Source: Acanthosepion pharaonis (taxonomy: Eukaryota; Mollusca; Cephalopoda; Sepiida; Sepiidae). From it: DNA of 64,000 bases. A model generated the notes under the pieces. That model made no database searches, was not told the DNA's origin, and saw nothing but the letters and a program-made list of their open reading frames with translations. How positions within the stretch are numbered: position 1 is the first letter of the stretch; the number at the start of each line of letters is the position of its first letter. The position numbers were made by a program, and so were the translations under genes. The stretch covers positions 1,032,001-1,096,000 of the forward strand of contig CAHIKZ030004135.1 of the NCBI GenBank assembly GCA_903632075.3, written 5' to 3'. This document shows, one piece after another, positions 33,520-46,084 of this stretch.

Positions 33520-34210
33520 CTATGACATGAAATGGAGTGACTATATCGAATCAATTACAACGTTTACTGCAAAGAAATTTGGTTCACTGTGTCGTACCAG
33601 AATGTTTTTTTTCTCGTCACAATCCATCTTTCACATTTATAAATCTACCATTCATCTGTTTATTGAAAACCGTTGTCATATCTGGTCCGCTGCTCCTGTT
33701 GTATATTTCGAAACTTTTGACAAAAATCCAAAGAAGGATCTGTAATGTAATCAATCCTGACCTGGCATCTCGACTTCAGTCACTTTCTCACCGACATTAC
33801 GTGGCTTCCCTCTTTTTTTTCTACAAATATTTTCATCACAACTGCCTTGACGATCTTTTTAACCTGGTGTCCCGATTACATGAATTTAATCGTGATACTA
33901 GATTGGCAACTAGATTTCATCCGTTTTCTGTTGAAATAGTTAATTCTAATCGCCACTTCTACTCCAACACTTTCTTTTCTCATACTTCCCACCTGTGGAA
34001 CTCCATTACGTTTTCTTTACTGATAACTACAACCTTCAATGATTTAAATGCAACGTCAATCGATATCTTCTATCTTCTTGATTTTTGTACATGTTTTGTC
34101 CTTTCCTCAATTCTCTCCATTCTCAGTTTTCTCTTTCACTTCTTGTAACCCCGACCCCCGGCGCACTAGTGACATTACCGCCGTTCTTGGGGTGATGATT
34201 AAAAGATATA
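33520..34210 (+). pseudogene. CR1-like LINE (family A), 3' third, relic
   Basis: MKWSDYIESITTFTAKKFGS then LCRTRMF (33528-33608), FHIYKSTIHLFIENRCHIWS (33630-33690), FDKNPKK/KIQRRICNVINPDLASRL (33715-33775), SLSHRHYVASLFFFYKYFHH (33778-33840), FNRDTRLATRFHPFSVEIVN and SHTSHLWNSI (33880-34005), tail ending TTCTTGGGGTGATGATTAAA. One +1 shift near 33735 separates two otherwise long open stretches, making this the least decayed family-A copy here. RT palm absent. Confidence 0.8.
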
Positions 34211-35570
34211 TAGAATTATAACATTGTAAAAACTGCTAAGAGATGAAATCTTTTATAGTTAAAATCATTGTTTATTCACCTCTGGATTTCATCAATAAAT
34301 GTCAGCGTCAGGGTGTGTGGTTTTGTGGGCTTTCTTTGAACGTTGATCATCTCGGAGGGATGTGCGGATGACTGCTTTTTTCCCGTTGGTGTGGTAGATT
34401 ATATAACTTAATCGGTTGTCTCACGTGTACAACTCCTAAGATCAGCTGTATCGAACTTCTGTTTACATGTCAGGACAGTCACTGACATGCGGTGAAGCGC
34501 GACTCTGCATCTGATTATTAGCAGATCACCTTCCATAACAATCTTCAGATCTTTTTTATGCCTCTGGTGTGAAAATGAGTTCAAAGCCTATTGTGGTGTC
34601 TCTTAAGGCGAGCCCAGTACATATTGTGGTCACCATTGATCAACGCTTCTTAGTTCCTTATTGTTATTAAATTCGATTTGGCCTTTCCTCACATAAATCA
34701 CATACTACAGTTAAAAATGAAAGTGGGGAAAATAGGAAAACCAAAAAAAAAGGATGTATTTTTGAGAATTTGGAATTAGGATGAGTTGGATTAGCGAGAT
34801 CAAAGTCCTTGACATCTTTGCTGATTGAATAGGGGAGAAGGTGCGTGAAGTAATCTGGTTAAGCAAAGGTGATTATAGTCTTTTGCCAGAAAATCTTTCT
34901 TTCCTACTTTGAATTTTTCCATTTGTTACTTTCGTGATAATCTTATAACTTTCATTGACGTTATAACTGCATAAATAATAGAACGCGTATTTTTTAAGTT
35001 GGTTTGTCATACAAATTTTGCATTCATTCTGTTTCTCTCACTTAAAAAAAAAACACGCTAAACGCGGTATATTTTCTACACATTTATCATACAAGCTACA
35101 CGAAATGAACATCATCTTAAGTTACCTTCATGTGTTGTTTGTTTGATAGCCCAAATATCTTTCATTTGAATTCATTTCGTTTGATGTGCTTCTTGTTTGT
35201 CGTTTCCCTTTCAACTACCAGCTCTTACGACCTCATTTATAAACGAAAGACTTTTAACATTGAATAACAGGTCCCGATAAAATTAGACGGATTTAATAAT
35301 AATGTTTTTAGTACAGTGCTCTGTACTTTTCTATCCATTACCAGTCCCAGAAAGTTATCAAAAAATGACACAGTCTAACTTAAAAATTCTGCATTGTGAT
35401 ATGACGCATTGCTTCATTAAAAAGATGAAAAATTTCTATAAAATTGAATCGAATAAATATAAATTGTATACATTCTCCCAACATGAATCTCTTTTTTCGT
35501 AAAATACATCTACTGGATGCTTTGGTACACATAATCAGTGATGTTTCTAGTCAAGATCCATTAGGGGTTT
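34211..35570. other. No recognisable feature
   Basis: Short open frames only; no repeat partner seen in the window. Confidence 0.35.
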
Positions 35571-35579
35571 CGGGTCTTT

Positions 35580-35700
35580 CAACACCATACCCACTCTCCG
35601 CGGTGACCCAGCCAATACTAATCGGGTATCGACTTATGTACCTTCCGTTAGCTACAATTTTTCTATCTTCCTAACCACACAGTGCGCCTCCTCTTAGCAA
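35580..35700 (-). repeat. tRNA-like SINE head, relic
   Basis: Minus strand: GCGCACTGTGTGGTTAGGAA (A-box-like) and AAGTCGATACCCGATTAG (B-box-like) about 40 bases apart, as in tRNA-derived SINEs. No second copy of this variant in the window. Confidence 0.35.
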
Positions 35701-35792
35701 TTTATAGTCCAATCCCGGATAACTTCCGGTTCCCCGGCAATCTATGTTCTTCAATAAAAAAGGAAGTAAACGCAAAATATCACTCACATCCT

Positions 35793-37045
35793 GATTGAAC
35801 GGTGGGAATGGGTTACGTAACTTTCGCCCTTTAACTATGTTAACCACAGAGTTAAAGATTTTGATTAAGGTCTTAGCGAACCGTTTGCAGGCTATCCTCT
35901 CTAGTCTGATTGGCTCTGAACAGACTTGTGCTGTGAAGGGCAGGACTATTCAGGACAACCTTCATATAGTACGCTTGATCTTAGAACAAGTCGACAGTGA
36001 AGCCGCGCTGATTCATTTAGATCAGTCCAAGGCCTTCGATAGGGTTGACCATCGCTTTCTCGAGGCTGTCCATAGGGCGGCTAATTTCGGGCCGTACTTT
36101 CGCAGCAGGATCCGACTTTTGTATGCGACCCCCGGTGCGCTGGTGGAGGTGAATGGAGTACGATCGGAGCCTTTCACATTGTCTCGCTCCATTCGTCAAG
36201 GTTGCCCGCTTTAGCCTTTGCTCTACGTTCTTGCGTTAGAACCTTTCCTTCGCAAGTTAAAGACGAATCCGGTCCTACGCGGAATTTCCATACCTGGTGC
36301 TACCACCTCACCCAGGTATTCCGCCTATACTGATGACGTTTCGGTTCTTGGGTCGAGCAGGGCCGAGATTGACGAAGTCAGCAAATAAATCAGTGGTTAT
36401 GAGATGACGGCAGGAGCCAAGATCAACCGCGATAAGTATGTTGGCTTGCGGCTAGGTGCATAGAAGGGAGTTTCTCTTCCCGGACCTTTCCTCTGGACAG
36501 ATGGAACGGTCAAGATTCTCGGTGTCTGGTTCGGTCCTGATATCCAGTTGGAAATGAATTGGTCGGAGTTGCAAGGAAAGGCCGAGATCGCAATTAATTT
36601 ATGGTCTCGAGGGAATCTTTCCTTAAAGGGGAGGGCGGAAGTATGTATTTCACACATCTACCCGATTCTCCTTTACGACTCTCTGTGCTTCCAATTCCGT
36701 CTGGCATCTTACTGGCGTTAGTGAGGCTCTTGTTCTCCTTCCTGTGGGGAGGCAAGGCCACCAGAGTCTCTCGGGAGAGCGGTTGCTTTCATTCATCTGA
36801 AGGTATGCCTAGCATTGAGACTCGTCAATTTATGCTTCGCATCGGGTTCCTGAATCGAATGTGTCGCGAATCGGATGAGGAGGGTGGCTTCTGGAAGGAA
36901 GACGCCCGTAAGAACTTCCCGTTCCTGAGACGTGTGCACTCGTGCGAGGAGGAGGCCCGCCGTTTAACCCGAGTCGAATGCTCCTTCTACCGTGATTGTC
37001 GTCGTGCTCTGAAACGCTTCTTATGGGTGTTAGATGGCCTCTCCA
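35793..37045 (+). pseudogene. Tx1-like LINE reverse transcriptase, relic
   Basis: Starts in the RT fingers: NFRPLTMLTTELKILIKVLA, EQTCAVKGRTIQDNLHIVRL (35930-35985), the first palm Asp in LDQSKAFDRVDHRF (36016-36057), SRSIRQGCPL then an in-frame TAG where S is expected (36214), and the active site as YTDD (36326-36337) where relatives have YADD. Further blocks: KINRDKYVGLRLG, KILGVWFGPDIQLEMNWSEL, LSLKGRAEVCISHIYP. After about 36700 the frame decays but IGFLNRMCRESDEEGGFWKE (36840-36900) and TRVECSFYRDCRRALK remain recognisable. Protein resembles the Tx1-type polymerase of Xenopus Tx1. It ends in a TC-rich minisatellite. Confidence 0.8.
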
Positions 37046-37295
37046 ACGTCTCTCTCTCTCTCTCTATTTTAATCTTTATGCTCCTTTCTATGTCACTCTC
37101 TCTCTGTTTTACTCTCTATGCTCCTCTCTCTTTACGTTACCCTCTCTCTCCCTCTGTTTTACACTATATGCTCCTCTCTCTCTCTTTACGTTTCTCTCAC
37201 TCTTTTTTACTCTCTACGCTCCTCTCTCTTTACGTCATCATCTCTATCTGTTTTTTACTCTCTATGTTCTTCTCTCTTTGCATTTCCGTTTCAGT
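37045..37295. repeat. TC-rich minisatellite
   Basis: About five degenerate units of roughly 45-55 bp built on TTTTACTCTCTATGCTCC and TCTCTCTTTACGT. Three overlapping serine/leucine-rich open frames here are artefacts. Confidence 0.75.
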
Positions 37296-37605
37296 ATCTG
37301 ATAACAAGCGTCACACACACCTTACATAGGTACAAGCGTATTAATATATAGACTAGTTTTAACCCGTGAAAATTTAACGGTTTTCCTATTTGAAATTTCT
37401 GATGAATGTTAATTCTTCAGTTAATGATTCAATAAGCTCACGACGAGTTCTACGACAATACATATATGCGTAGAAAATTCACCTATCGCATCGTAAAATA
37501 TTTGAGCTTCAAACTTTAATCAAAATATTGCAATAACAATCATAAATTTGAATGCTAGTTGTTATTTTAAGAATTAAGGGGATACAAATGAAAATCTGTC
37601 TTGAG

Positions 37606-37700
37606 GACACATGACACAGTGGATAAAGACGTTCGTTCAGTCCAAAGAGTGTGAGTTCAATACCCGGCTAAGGCAATGTAGTCGTATTTCTTACAGTGGG
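37606..37700 (+). repeat. tRNA-like SINE head, relic
   Basis: GACACAGTGGATAAAGACG (A-box-like), then GAGTTCAATACCCGGCTAAG (B-box-like). Could equally be a tRNA pseudogene. Confidence 0.35.
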
Positions 37701-38494
37701 CTCTATACAAGAGTACAATCTATACCCTGTTCGTTACAATTCACTTACTCGAAAGAAAATACGAATTTACACAGAAAGATTTTCTTAATTCCTTGAAATG
37801 GTCTCTTATCAATAGTAAAAGCAGTAAAGATATAAGAAATTTGAATGAAACAAATTGCGAGACTATCCAAATCTACCTTATGCAGGAACATCAAACGCAA
37901 ATGTGTCTGTTTTCGATCATAAAGAATTTTAATGAAACAAGTCAAAAGTGATTTAAAATTTTCAAATGAAAACATCGTACTTCGTCGACTTCAAAGACAT
38001 TTTTCTACATGACACAATAATATGATTGACAAATCTACTGAATATTTTAGAGGTTTGCTAAAATCTAAAACAAAAATCAAGTACTAATTTCACTAATTTC
38101 ATTAGGATGTTCAAATTTTCAAAGTACAAAGAAGAATTTATATAATCATTGAAGTTATTTCAAAGGAAATAAAACTACATTCAGTTGCCGAATCTTTCAT
38201 TCTAAATGCTTGTATGAAGAATATTAAGTTAAAAGTGATAACATTCCATTACCTGATAATACTTAAGCCAGGTGTATTACAGATTTGTCTGAAAATACTA
38301 AGGATAATATAAAATGTCTTACGAATGACGCATTAACAAATTTTGATAAATTGTCAGATAATAATGGAACCTCAAAATTACTGGCATTCGTCGGCTTCAT
38401 TTACGAAAAAAGGATTATAAATCATTGCAAAGACATTCCGGAAACTCCTCATTTTTATTTTAAACTATGTTAAATATTTTTAATCCTATGTCGT
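37701..38494. other. No recognisable feature
   Basis: AT-rich; open frames up to 76 codons without motifs. Confidence 0.35.
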
Positions 38495-38499
38495 TTCAG

Positions 38500-38812
38500 G
38501 GCGTAGGTGATCATGGCTCTCAATAGCTCCTTTATCTCCTTAACGTGTATGAATTACAACTATTTATTGGGGAAAATAATGGTGTGGTTTCCCGCTACCT
38601 TCTCCAGAGTTTGAAATAGAGGATATCTTCCTAGACTGACTGCCACCTAAGGCTACAGAGACCAGTCTACCCTAATTCATAGCAAATTGGAGAAGAGATG
38701 TATTCATACTTTTCCCAAGGGCAATAGTGCACAGTGAACGCAACAGACTAAGATGGAATTTGAACTCGGCTTGCCGGATCCACTTTTTACACTAATAACC
38801 GTTACGCTAGCC
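38500..38812 (-). repeat. tRNA-derived SINE (family S), near full length, with LINE-like 3' end
   Basis: Minus strand order: tRNA-like head (GCTAGCGTAACGGTTATTAG, then GCCGAGTTCAAATTCCATC), body block with AAAAGTATGAATACATCTCT, block with GGCAGTCAGTCTAGGAAG, block with TGGAGAAGGTAGCGGGAAAC, and a 3' end at 38555-38500 reading GAGAGCCATGATCACCTACG, which translates ELLRAMITYALKRH and so resembles the family-C LINE end (LWRAMIAHVLKGH). That suggests the SINE borrowed the LINE tail. Confidence 0.55.
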
Positions 38813-39084
38813 TCACATTCATGTTAGTAAACCTATCTTGAAAAGAATTGTGGTGGAATCTGTGCAGATAGATCTGCGCCTATGACTGGCAAATTTTGAC
38901 GATTTTGTGGAACGCTAAAAGTATCAAACCAGTAAAATAATACCTGATCCTTGTTGGGTTTGTTTGCTTGGTTTTGTTATTGTTTTGTTGTTTTTTTCAA
39001 AAAGTCAACAGATCTAGAATTTCAAACAACGATAAAGAACGTTGTAAACATGGTAAATTTGATCAAAACTAGCGCTCACAAATT

Positions 39085-39620
39085 GCATGCGTTTTTCAAA
39101 ATAATTTAATCTAGGAAGGGGGTTACAGGGAGTGAAAGTATGAGAAAAGACTGAGTATAGAAAGAATTGAGGAAAACTGAATTCAAGAAGATACACGTTG
39201 CATTTAAATTTTTGAAGATTGTGGTCATCAGGGAAACAAGTAAACGGGAGGGTGTTCCACATGCAAGAAGTGCGAGAAGGAAACTGTTGGAGTAAAAGTG
39301 GCGGTTGCATTTAGTTATTTCAATAGTAAACGGATGGGATTAAATTCGTGTTATCATGCTTAAATTCCTGTAGTCAGGGGACTACGGTAAAAAGCTCGTC
39401 AGAGTAGCTGTGATGAAAATATTTTTAGAAAAGTCAGAGGGAAGCCACGTCATTTCGGTGATAAAGTGACTGAAGTTGAGATGCCAGGTCAGGATCGATT
39501 ATATTACAGATCCTTCTTTGGATTTTGTCAAGAACCTCAAATGAATAGCAGGAACACCAGACTAAATATGGCAGCAGTATTCAATGCACGGACGAATTGT
39601 GGATTTGTAAATGTGGTAAA
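39085..39620 (-). pseudogene. CR1-like LINE (family A), 3' end, relic
   Basis: Minus strand: FPSRTSCMWNTLPFTCFPDD then HNLQKFKCNV (39280-39190), and upstream pieces corresponding to the DLASRL...HRRNDVASL region (39470-39420). The tail is cut at CCCCCTTCCTAGATTAAATT (39125-39105). Confidence 0.65.
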
Positions 39621-41080
39621 ATTTGTTCTAAACATAAAACGCAAGCTCCTTTTTCCACACTGAAATTCATTGGCTATTGTGAGGTCGCGTATTAAGTCGT
39701 TTGCATAAACTCAAAGACGGAATGTTTGCTCGTGATGATGACACAGAATTCTGAAAAAAACGTCACATGATACACTTAGGTGTTCAAAATTGACTTATCT
39801 GATATATTTGAAATTCTAAATAAATTAAGTTCTAACATAGAGGAAAAATATTGGTTTGATATCCCCTGCTAAAGAAAAAATAAAATTTTCGTTCAATGAA
39901 GTGAGAAATGGAAATTTAAGCATGTTACCTACCTGTCGTAAATTTTGGTAATTGAAGAGAGACTAGAAATGAAGTCAAGCTTCACTCAAGTACTTGTCAA
40001 GTAAAAAACTGCTAGAATCGCTGACCAAGTGACCCTTTATAGGAAAGAGGGGCGAACGCTAACTCACGCGATATTTAAATAGTTTACGACATTATCAAAA
40101 AAAAAAAAATCACTCCAGCAAATGTTCCGATATCAAAGAATTCACTTCTGACCATTTGGAATTAATGAAAAAAATGAGAATTATTTTTCTGTGTATGAGC
40201 ATTGATTGATATGACTGGATTGTTAACGTATTCATAAGATTCGAGATCTGGCCACGTCGATGTGGTTTAATGGTAATATATCTTAAAAGCTTCTCTAATT
40301 AAATAATGTCCTATTTTCATTGTATTTTTTAGTCTACGATACAGGGTAGATTTTCTTTAACTGGTAGTCCTGTTGTACAAAAAAAACTGATGATTTAAAT
40401 TTTAAAGGGATATATCTTTATAACTCATATAAACGTTAAGCGGTACAAAAATGAATTTATTAAAATTTCATAAAATTAAATGTGAGGGTGGGTAATGAAT
40501 GTAAAAAATATTTTTACCCAGTTTTTTTTTAAATTTTCTAAAATAATTTCATTCTTTTGTGGATAATTCCTAGAGAGTTTGATTAAAATCAGACAATCAT
40601 CTGATTTTTGCAACAATTTACAAATCAATGTGTTTTTCAATGCAAAATGGAGCTGAAATTTTCCGTACTAATGTATGGTGACCCGTTGACGCAAGAAAAG
40701 ATTTTAATAAAAATTAAAAACGAAGTAAAAAAGATTTTAAAAGTTCTACATAAGAACACCCATTGTTCTATACTTTTAATAACATAAGGATTTCGGTGAT
40801 AAAACTGTGTTTTTATTAATTTGGAGGTATTTATTTGTAGTGCATGCTCATTTTTTAACGATTCTTTGGAAGTACCAACTTTTATATATATCGTCTGTAA
40901 CGTGTTTTCATAGTTGAGTAGAAACAGATTGAGAAAAAGATTATGTGTTTCTATACACATGTTTTGTAATTGTTGTTCGTAGATTAATACGAAGAGACGA
41001 GGATAAGAGGATTAAGAAACATTCTATCCTCTGTGTTTCTCTACAGCACATTCCTGCGTCGCAGAAATACATTCATATGT
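39621..41080. other. No recognisable feature
   Basis: AT-rich sequence. The minus-strand 107-codon frame (40637-40960) is unrecognised. Confidence 0.35.
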
Positions 41081-41091
41081 AACATTCATTC

Positions 41092-41095
<4 letters not shown>

Positions 41096-41146
<51 letters not shown>
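41096..41146. repeat. (TA)n(TG)n microsatellite
   Basis: About 24 TA units with a short TG/GGG edge. Confidence 0.95.
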
Positions 41147-41271
41147 GTGTGGGGGATGGTTCTGCACAAAATCTTCTCCACTATAATCAAATCTCATGTG
41201 TTGGTGTCGGGTTGTCGGTTCCTAGGAACAAATCTGCTTGACCCTCATACATCGAATTCGACCGAAGACTC

Positions 41272-41562
<291 letters not shown>

Positions 41563-41599
41563 TCGTTTTCGTTTTCAATATAAAACGGTAAACGAAGTT

Positions 41600-42700
41600 T
41601 GTCGCATCTCTTTTTTACCAATTGGACTATTAAAAAAGAACTTAAAGTCATCCTTAACATAAGCGAACTCCCCAAAACAAAAACCAAAAAACATCCCTGC
41701 ACCTAACAGGATAAGCTCCACAATATCCTGGAACACCATCCCAGCCACCTCTACATCTTTACAGATGGATCCAAAAACAATGACAAAACAGCATGCGCAG
41801 ACATTTTAAATATAAAAAATTGTAAGAAAAGGAAAGCTCCATCTTTACAGCCGAAGTATGTGCAATAGATTTAGCGCTCAACATCATCTCTGAAAGCAGC
41901 CACAACAGCTTCGTCATATTTTCAGAATTGCTCTCTGTCTTACTATCATTAGTATTGGAAGACCCCCCCCACCTAATCATTAAACTCCTGAGTAGATTGG
42001 ACTCCATGATCAACTCTAATGAGATTCTCATATGCTGGATTCCAAGCCACATTGGAATGAGGGGAAATGAAAGAGCTGACTCAATAGCCAAATCAGCGCT
42101 AGATCTGACCCTAGACACATTCAAGATTCCATATACTGACTTGAAACAAAAAATTAATAGATACCTTCATATAAAATGGCCACAATGCTGGAATAACAAC
42201 ATCCATAATAAACTTTTCCTAATCAAACCCACTTCAGGAGGAGTAGAAACCAGTTTTTAGAAAGTCCAGAAAGAAACAAGTCATAACCCAATTACGTATT
42301 GGTTACACAAAACTCTTTTATACTCAAATGGAACAACAACCACAGTGTGTAGCATGTCAAACACCCTGCACTGTTAAACACTTCCTTATAGAATGTGGAG
42401 CCTTCGCTTCCATTCGCTTTTACAATGCAAATAATATGAAAGATGTATTCGAAAATGTCAACATAGATGATATTCTATCTTTTCTGAGAAATGAAAAAAT
42501 ATAAACATAAACTCAATCAATAACATACAAAGATAACCCCTCAACACGACCCCCAACAATTCTAACATACTGTTAAGGCCATTAATTAAAAAAGTCTAAA
42601 TATCGACATTCAGCACATAATATCCCCTAAACTCTAGGCATAAAATAACCCCAGGCGGGTTGACATGCCGTTAAAATCCACCAACCAACCAACAAACCAA
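41600..42700 (+). pseudogene. LINE 3' end with RNase H domain (I/Nimb-like), relic
   Basis: Across frames: LYIFTDGSKNNDKTACAD (41745-41800, first RNase H Asp), IFTAEVCAIDLALNIISESS (41840-41900, the Glu), SFVIFSELLSVL where FSDSLS is usual (third position altered), ILICWIPSHIGMRGNERADS (42028-42090, last Asp in RAD). Then LRIGYTKLFYTQ and QCVACQTPCTVKHFLIEC (42330-42390), the CxxC-HxxxC-like knuckle that closes many RNase-H-bearing LINE ORFs. Ends NIDDILSFLRNEKI-stop at 42503, and a CCAA-repeat tail at 42665-42700. RT not present. Confidence 0.75.
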
Positions 42701-42929
42701 TCAAATAAACCTCAATAACTCAAAATGTTCTGAACCAATATTTGTCAAAAATTAAACTCGTTCATTTCCACCCTTAGTGAAATATTTAACTGAATTTTCT
42801 GCCATTTTTAATGGTTAGTTTTTAGATATTTGGAATTTGCAAAAATGGACTGACTGAAGTTAGCATGCAGATTAAACTGTTATTAGCTTAAAACCTCTGA
42901 AATCTAATATTTTTTTTTACTTTTGGTCC

Positions 42930-43780
42930 ATAATATATGTTGAAACGTTGGTAAAGGAAAGAATCTGAGAACTGCTGAAAAAACAAAGTTATTGAGTGAT
43001 GGAATGTCCACAGGAGACATAAAAGGAGATCATCAAACGATAAAGAAGGCTGTTGGAAATATAAGCTGAGAATTTGAAGCCAAAGAAAAGGCTTTAAGAA
43101 CTTGCTTCCTCGAAATGAACGTAAATTAAACTGAAACAACCACTTTTGACCAGCACTCAGATCTTTGAAAAAGCTGAAATTGAGAGAGTCAAGATGGACG
43201 AAAGGTGTAGAATATTTTGAAAGCTGCGATCTTTAAAAAAACAGCAACCTCCTCTCACTAAAGCAAATATTTTTAAGCGTCAAGAAATACATAAAAATTC
43301 ATTTTCACAGACGAATCTCGAGTGACATTTGATGGACCTGCTGGATGAGCCAAAGAATGGATTTTATCCAATTCAAAGATGCATGTGGCTAAATAAAGGC
43401 AACAAGGAGGCGGTAGTGCTATTCAAAGTTGACGAAGGTGTTCCACTGAACAGTGCTGTTGCGATTTTATAAACAGGACTATATTTGCATGGTACAAGTC
43501 CCAGTCTCTCAATTTCAAAGTGAAGTGTGTATTTATGCGCGACAATGCTCGTTCCCATGTATCTAAGCTTACCCGTGAAGATAATGGATTTGCCACCATC
43601 AAGTTTTGATCTGAATATATGGTGAATTGTGAAGATGAAATTATATGACAAACACTATAACAGCAAATGAGAGCTATGGGAAGCAATTAAAACTACCATG
43701 TCGGAAATTGACCTTGATGAAGTAGAAAAATTTAACAAAATCAATAGGTAGTAAATTACTGGCTTTTTGTATCATATGTG
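42930..43780 (+). pseudogene. Tc1-like transposase, relic
   Basis: KLLSDGMSTGDIKGDHQTIK then KAV (42980-43050, helix-turn-helix region), EKAEIERVKMDERCRI and KKQQPPLTKANIFKRQE (43170-43290), FTDESRVTFDGPAGWAKEWI (43308-43366, first catalytic Asp), RQQGGGSAIQ, FMRDNARSHVSKLTRED (43530-43580, second Asp), then EAIKTTMSEI and VEKFNKINR-like end (43680-43750). Third acidic region is badly decayed. The order fits a Tc1-like DDE transposase of about 340 residues. Terminal repeats not identified. Confidence 0.78.
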
Positions 43781-44064
43781 TTTGTCATTTGTTCTGTTAT
43801 AGATGCTAATCAATGTTTGATCATTTTATTGCATTTTTATTGAAGTAAAAAGTGATTATTTGGATTGCCTAATAACTTCAGACGCAGTTCTTAAAATATA
43901 TTAAATAACTTCAATAAAACATATTACTTATTACTTATTTTAACTCGGGCGTTATTTTGACATCAAAATTGATTGTTTAAAATTTGACAATTTTTTTTCA
44001 AACGAAATTTGAATTAATGAAGTTTATATGATTTGCTTTATAACTTCAGATAGGGTGTATATAA

Positions 44065-44375
44065 ATACAGGGAGTATCAAAAATACTTTTACAAACTTCA
44101 GGGGCAGGTTTCTCACTCCAAAACAAGGGCAAAAGTTCATATAACCATATGCTTGCAAATCCTTCGTTTTTAAGTTAATAAGTTTAAAGAAAGTTTACAG
44201 TATATGACGCTGTGTTGCCATGTAGATTATGTTACATTTGTCATTCGTGTACATTTCTGTCTAGTCTTCAACGTTTAACGCGTGTAGTGGTGAATTATCT
44301 GAGAAATGCTACGTTTAACAATGGCAGTATATTCATATCGTGAACAGGCAGATATGGTTTTTATATACGGCCACA
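44065..44375 (+). pseudogene. IS630/mariner-type element 5' end, truncated
   Basis: Terminus-like start CAGGGAGTATCAAAAATACT next to TA (44079), then an ORF start with TMAVYSYREQADMVFIYGHT followed by NA (44318-44385). This matches the small helix-turn-helix (DUF4817-like, YxxxExxDMxFxYG) that opens some transposase ORFs. The remainder is missing: sequence becomes unrelated after about 44385. Confidence 0.5.
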
Positions 44376-44579
44376 CGAATGCGGTTTTTACCTGGCTCTT
44401 TAGGTTCATAGTTAGATTTGCTCTACTTAGTGTTGGGTGTTTTTTTTTTGGGGGGGGTGGATTCTGGAACTTGCCTTACTTCTTTCTTTTTTTGTCCCTT
44501 ATTTTTCCTTGTGTATTGGTTGTTCATTTACAAGCCAAAACACCTAAAGTTTTTCCAGATGAGTATAATTACTTATAAT

Positions 44580-44582
<3 letters not shown>

Positions 44583-44627
<45 letters not shown>

Positions 44628-44650
44628 TATATATATATATAGAGAGAGAG
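44583..44650. repeat. (TA)n microsatellite with GA edge
   Basis: About 30 TA units interrupted once by GCACA, then (GA)6. Confidence 0.95.
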
Positions 44651-44800
44651 AAAGAAGTTGAAAAGTCAACTGGTGTCTTTAAGAATATTTATTTACATAA
44701 CTTTACTGGTTTCACAGTTCTATGATGTTCAAAAGTTAAACTGAGATGGAAAGATGTGTGGCTATGCAGTGATATGCCTCGCGTCTAACTGTAGTTCGAG
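44651..44800 (+). repeat. Palindromic MITE (family P), partial uninterrupted copy
   Basis: AAAGAAGTTGAAAAGTCAAC, AAGAATATTTATTTACATAA, CTGGTTTCACAGTTCTATGA and GAGATGGAAAGATGTGTGGC run continuously. The same blocks flank the hAT element at 52295-55564, making this the empty-site reference. The 3' half diverges after about 44770. Confidence 0.6.
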
Positions 44801-46080
44801 AATTCTTTCCGTTTCTTGCAAAAACTGGCTCAAATTGCTGTTTAGAATGCAATCTGATTGGTTGATTCTGATCACATGGTCAGGTATAATAATTTTTCCA
44901 CCAAAAAATTGATGATTTTAGTATTTTGTTGTCACAGTTTGGGAGTGACATGGTTCACTGGACGTAGCAAAGGACAACAAAGTGTTGACTAAACTACTTA
45001 ACACTTCGTTGTAATTAGCCAAAATAAAATCTTAAACCTAATACCCTCTGTGCCTGCCTGCTGCTGACCATGTTTGATTTCCTTCGCCGCACTTTCTCTT
45101 CTCTTTCTGCTGTTGTTGTTGCTTCTGCTGCCACTACTACTGGTAAAGTCTTACCGTCGTCTTCAGTCTAGACTGGCTGGTACAGACAAACTGAGTGGAA
45201 ACATGACGAGTAACAACTAAGCACTACTAAATAAGAATTTATGTCTGACTGGGTTCTTCAGCCTTGGTTGTCAATCAGTTTAGGAGAAAGAAATTTCTCA
45301 AATCCCAAACCCGGGTAGGTCTAACTCGTTAGCATGAAAACACTAGAAAACTAACCCTTCCCCCAGAGTACGGGGAATGGGCGTGGAGCCAATCACCCCA
45401 CCCCATGAAACATTTCTATTACAGAAATTTCGCAAAGAGGCCTTAAGTGCTAAAGGCTTTAAGTTATCAAAAAAAAAAAAAACTAGATAAGAACAAGACA
45501 AGATATCATTAGACATGTACAGCGTAACGAGGACAATCTCCTCCACCACCACCCCACGGAGATTACAAAAAAGATTTCAGTTCAGTTTGCACTTCCCTGA
45601 AGGTTAACTGAATCGATAGACATTTGAAGAAGGTCGGAGGGTACAACGGCCGAAACGTTGCGATAATAACAACGAAGATGAGGACATTAGTAAATTAATG
45701 TAATACTTTGTGGAAATTACCATTGCGGACGAAACGCGTTCCGTGGGATTTGTTTCTATTTTGTTATTTAGTTCTTCAGCCTCTATAATAAAAAATAAAT
45801 AGATAGATATTACCACATTTATCCCAGACATTCATATTGGTTATTCTCCAATGTCAATTGTGACATGTATTTGCATTTGATTTAACAATAGGGACAAACA
45901 ATCATGTGAGAAACAGTGCCATTGGATATAAATGGATTACAAACAGATCAGATTAAAAGCCAAAGCTAGCTTATCTTCACAAAAGCCAGTATTGCTGCCA
46001 ATAGGCTTTTAAATGAAGCTAGAGTTAAGGCAATCTTTTCCGTGTTGTTTTCTTTCTTTCTGGCTGTCTTTCTTCTTCTT
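44801..46080. other. No gene; two Penelope-like terminal motifs
   Basis: Contains TTGAAGAAGGTCG ... CGGCCGAAACGTTG at 45622-45662 and GCGGACGAAACGCG at 45730-45743, both of the hammerhead/Penelope terminal type. The GC-richer piece 45300-45600 is unrecognised. Confidence 0.4.
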
Positions 46081-46084
46081 CTTC

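Noticed and set aside
36601..37329. 242-codon open frame as a gene
   Set aside because: First half is a decayed Tx1-like LINE in this phase, second half is a TC minisatellite.
38500..38560. Similarity of the GAGAGCCATGATCACC end to the 5' end of 5S rRNA
   Set aside because: Only the word CCAT.ATCACC is shared; the LINE-C coding match explains the sequence better.
42717..44010. Terminal inverted repeats for the Tc1 relic
   Set aside because: TGTCAAAAATTAAAC and the complement of GTTTAAAATTTGACA are loosely alike but not at credible ends and have no flanking TA pair.
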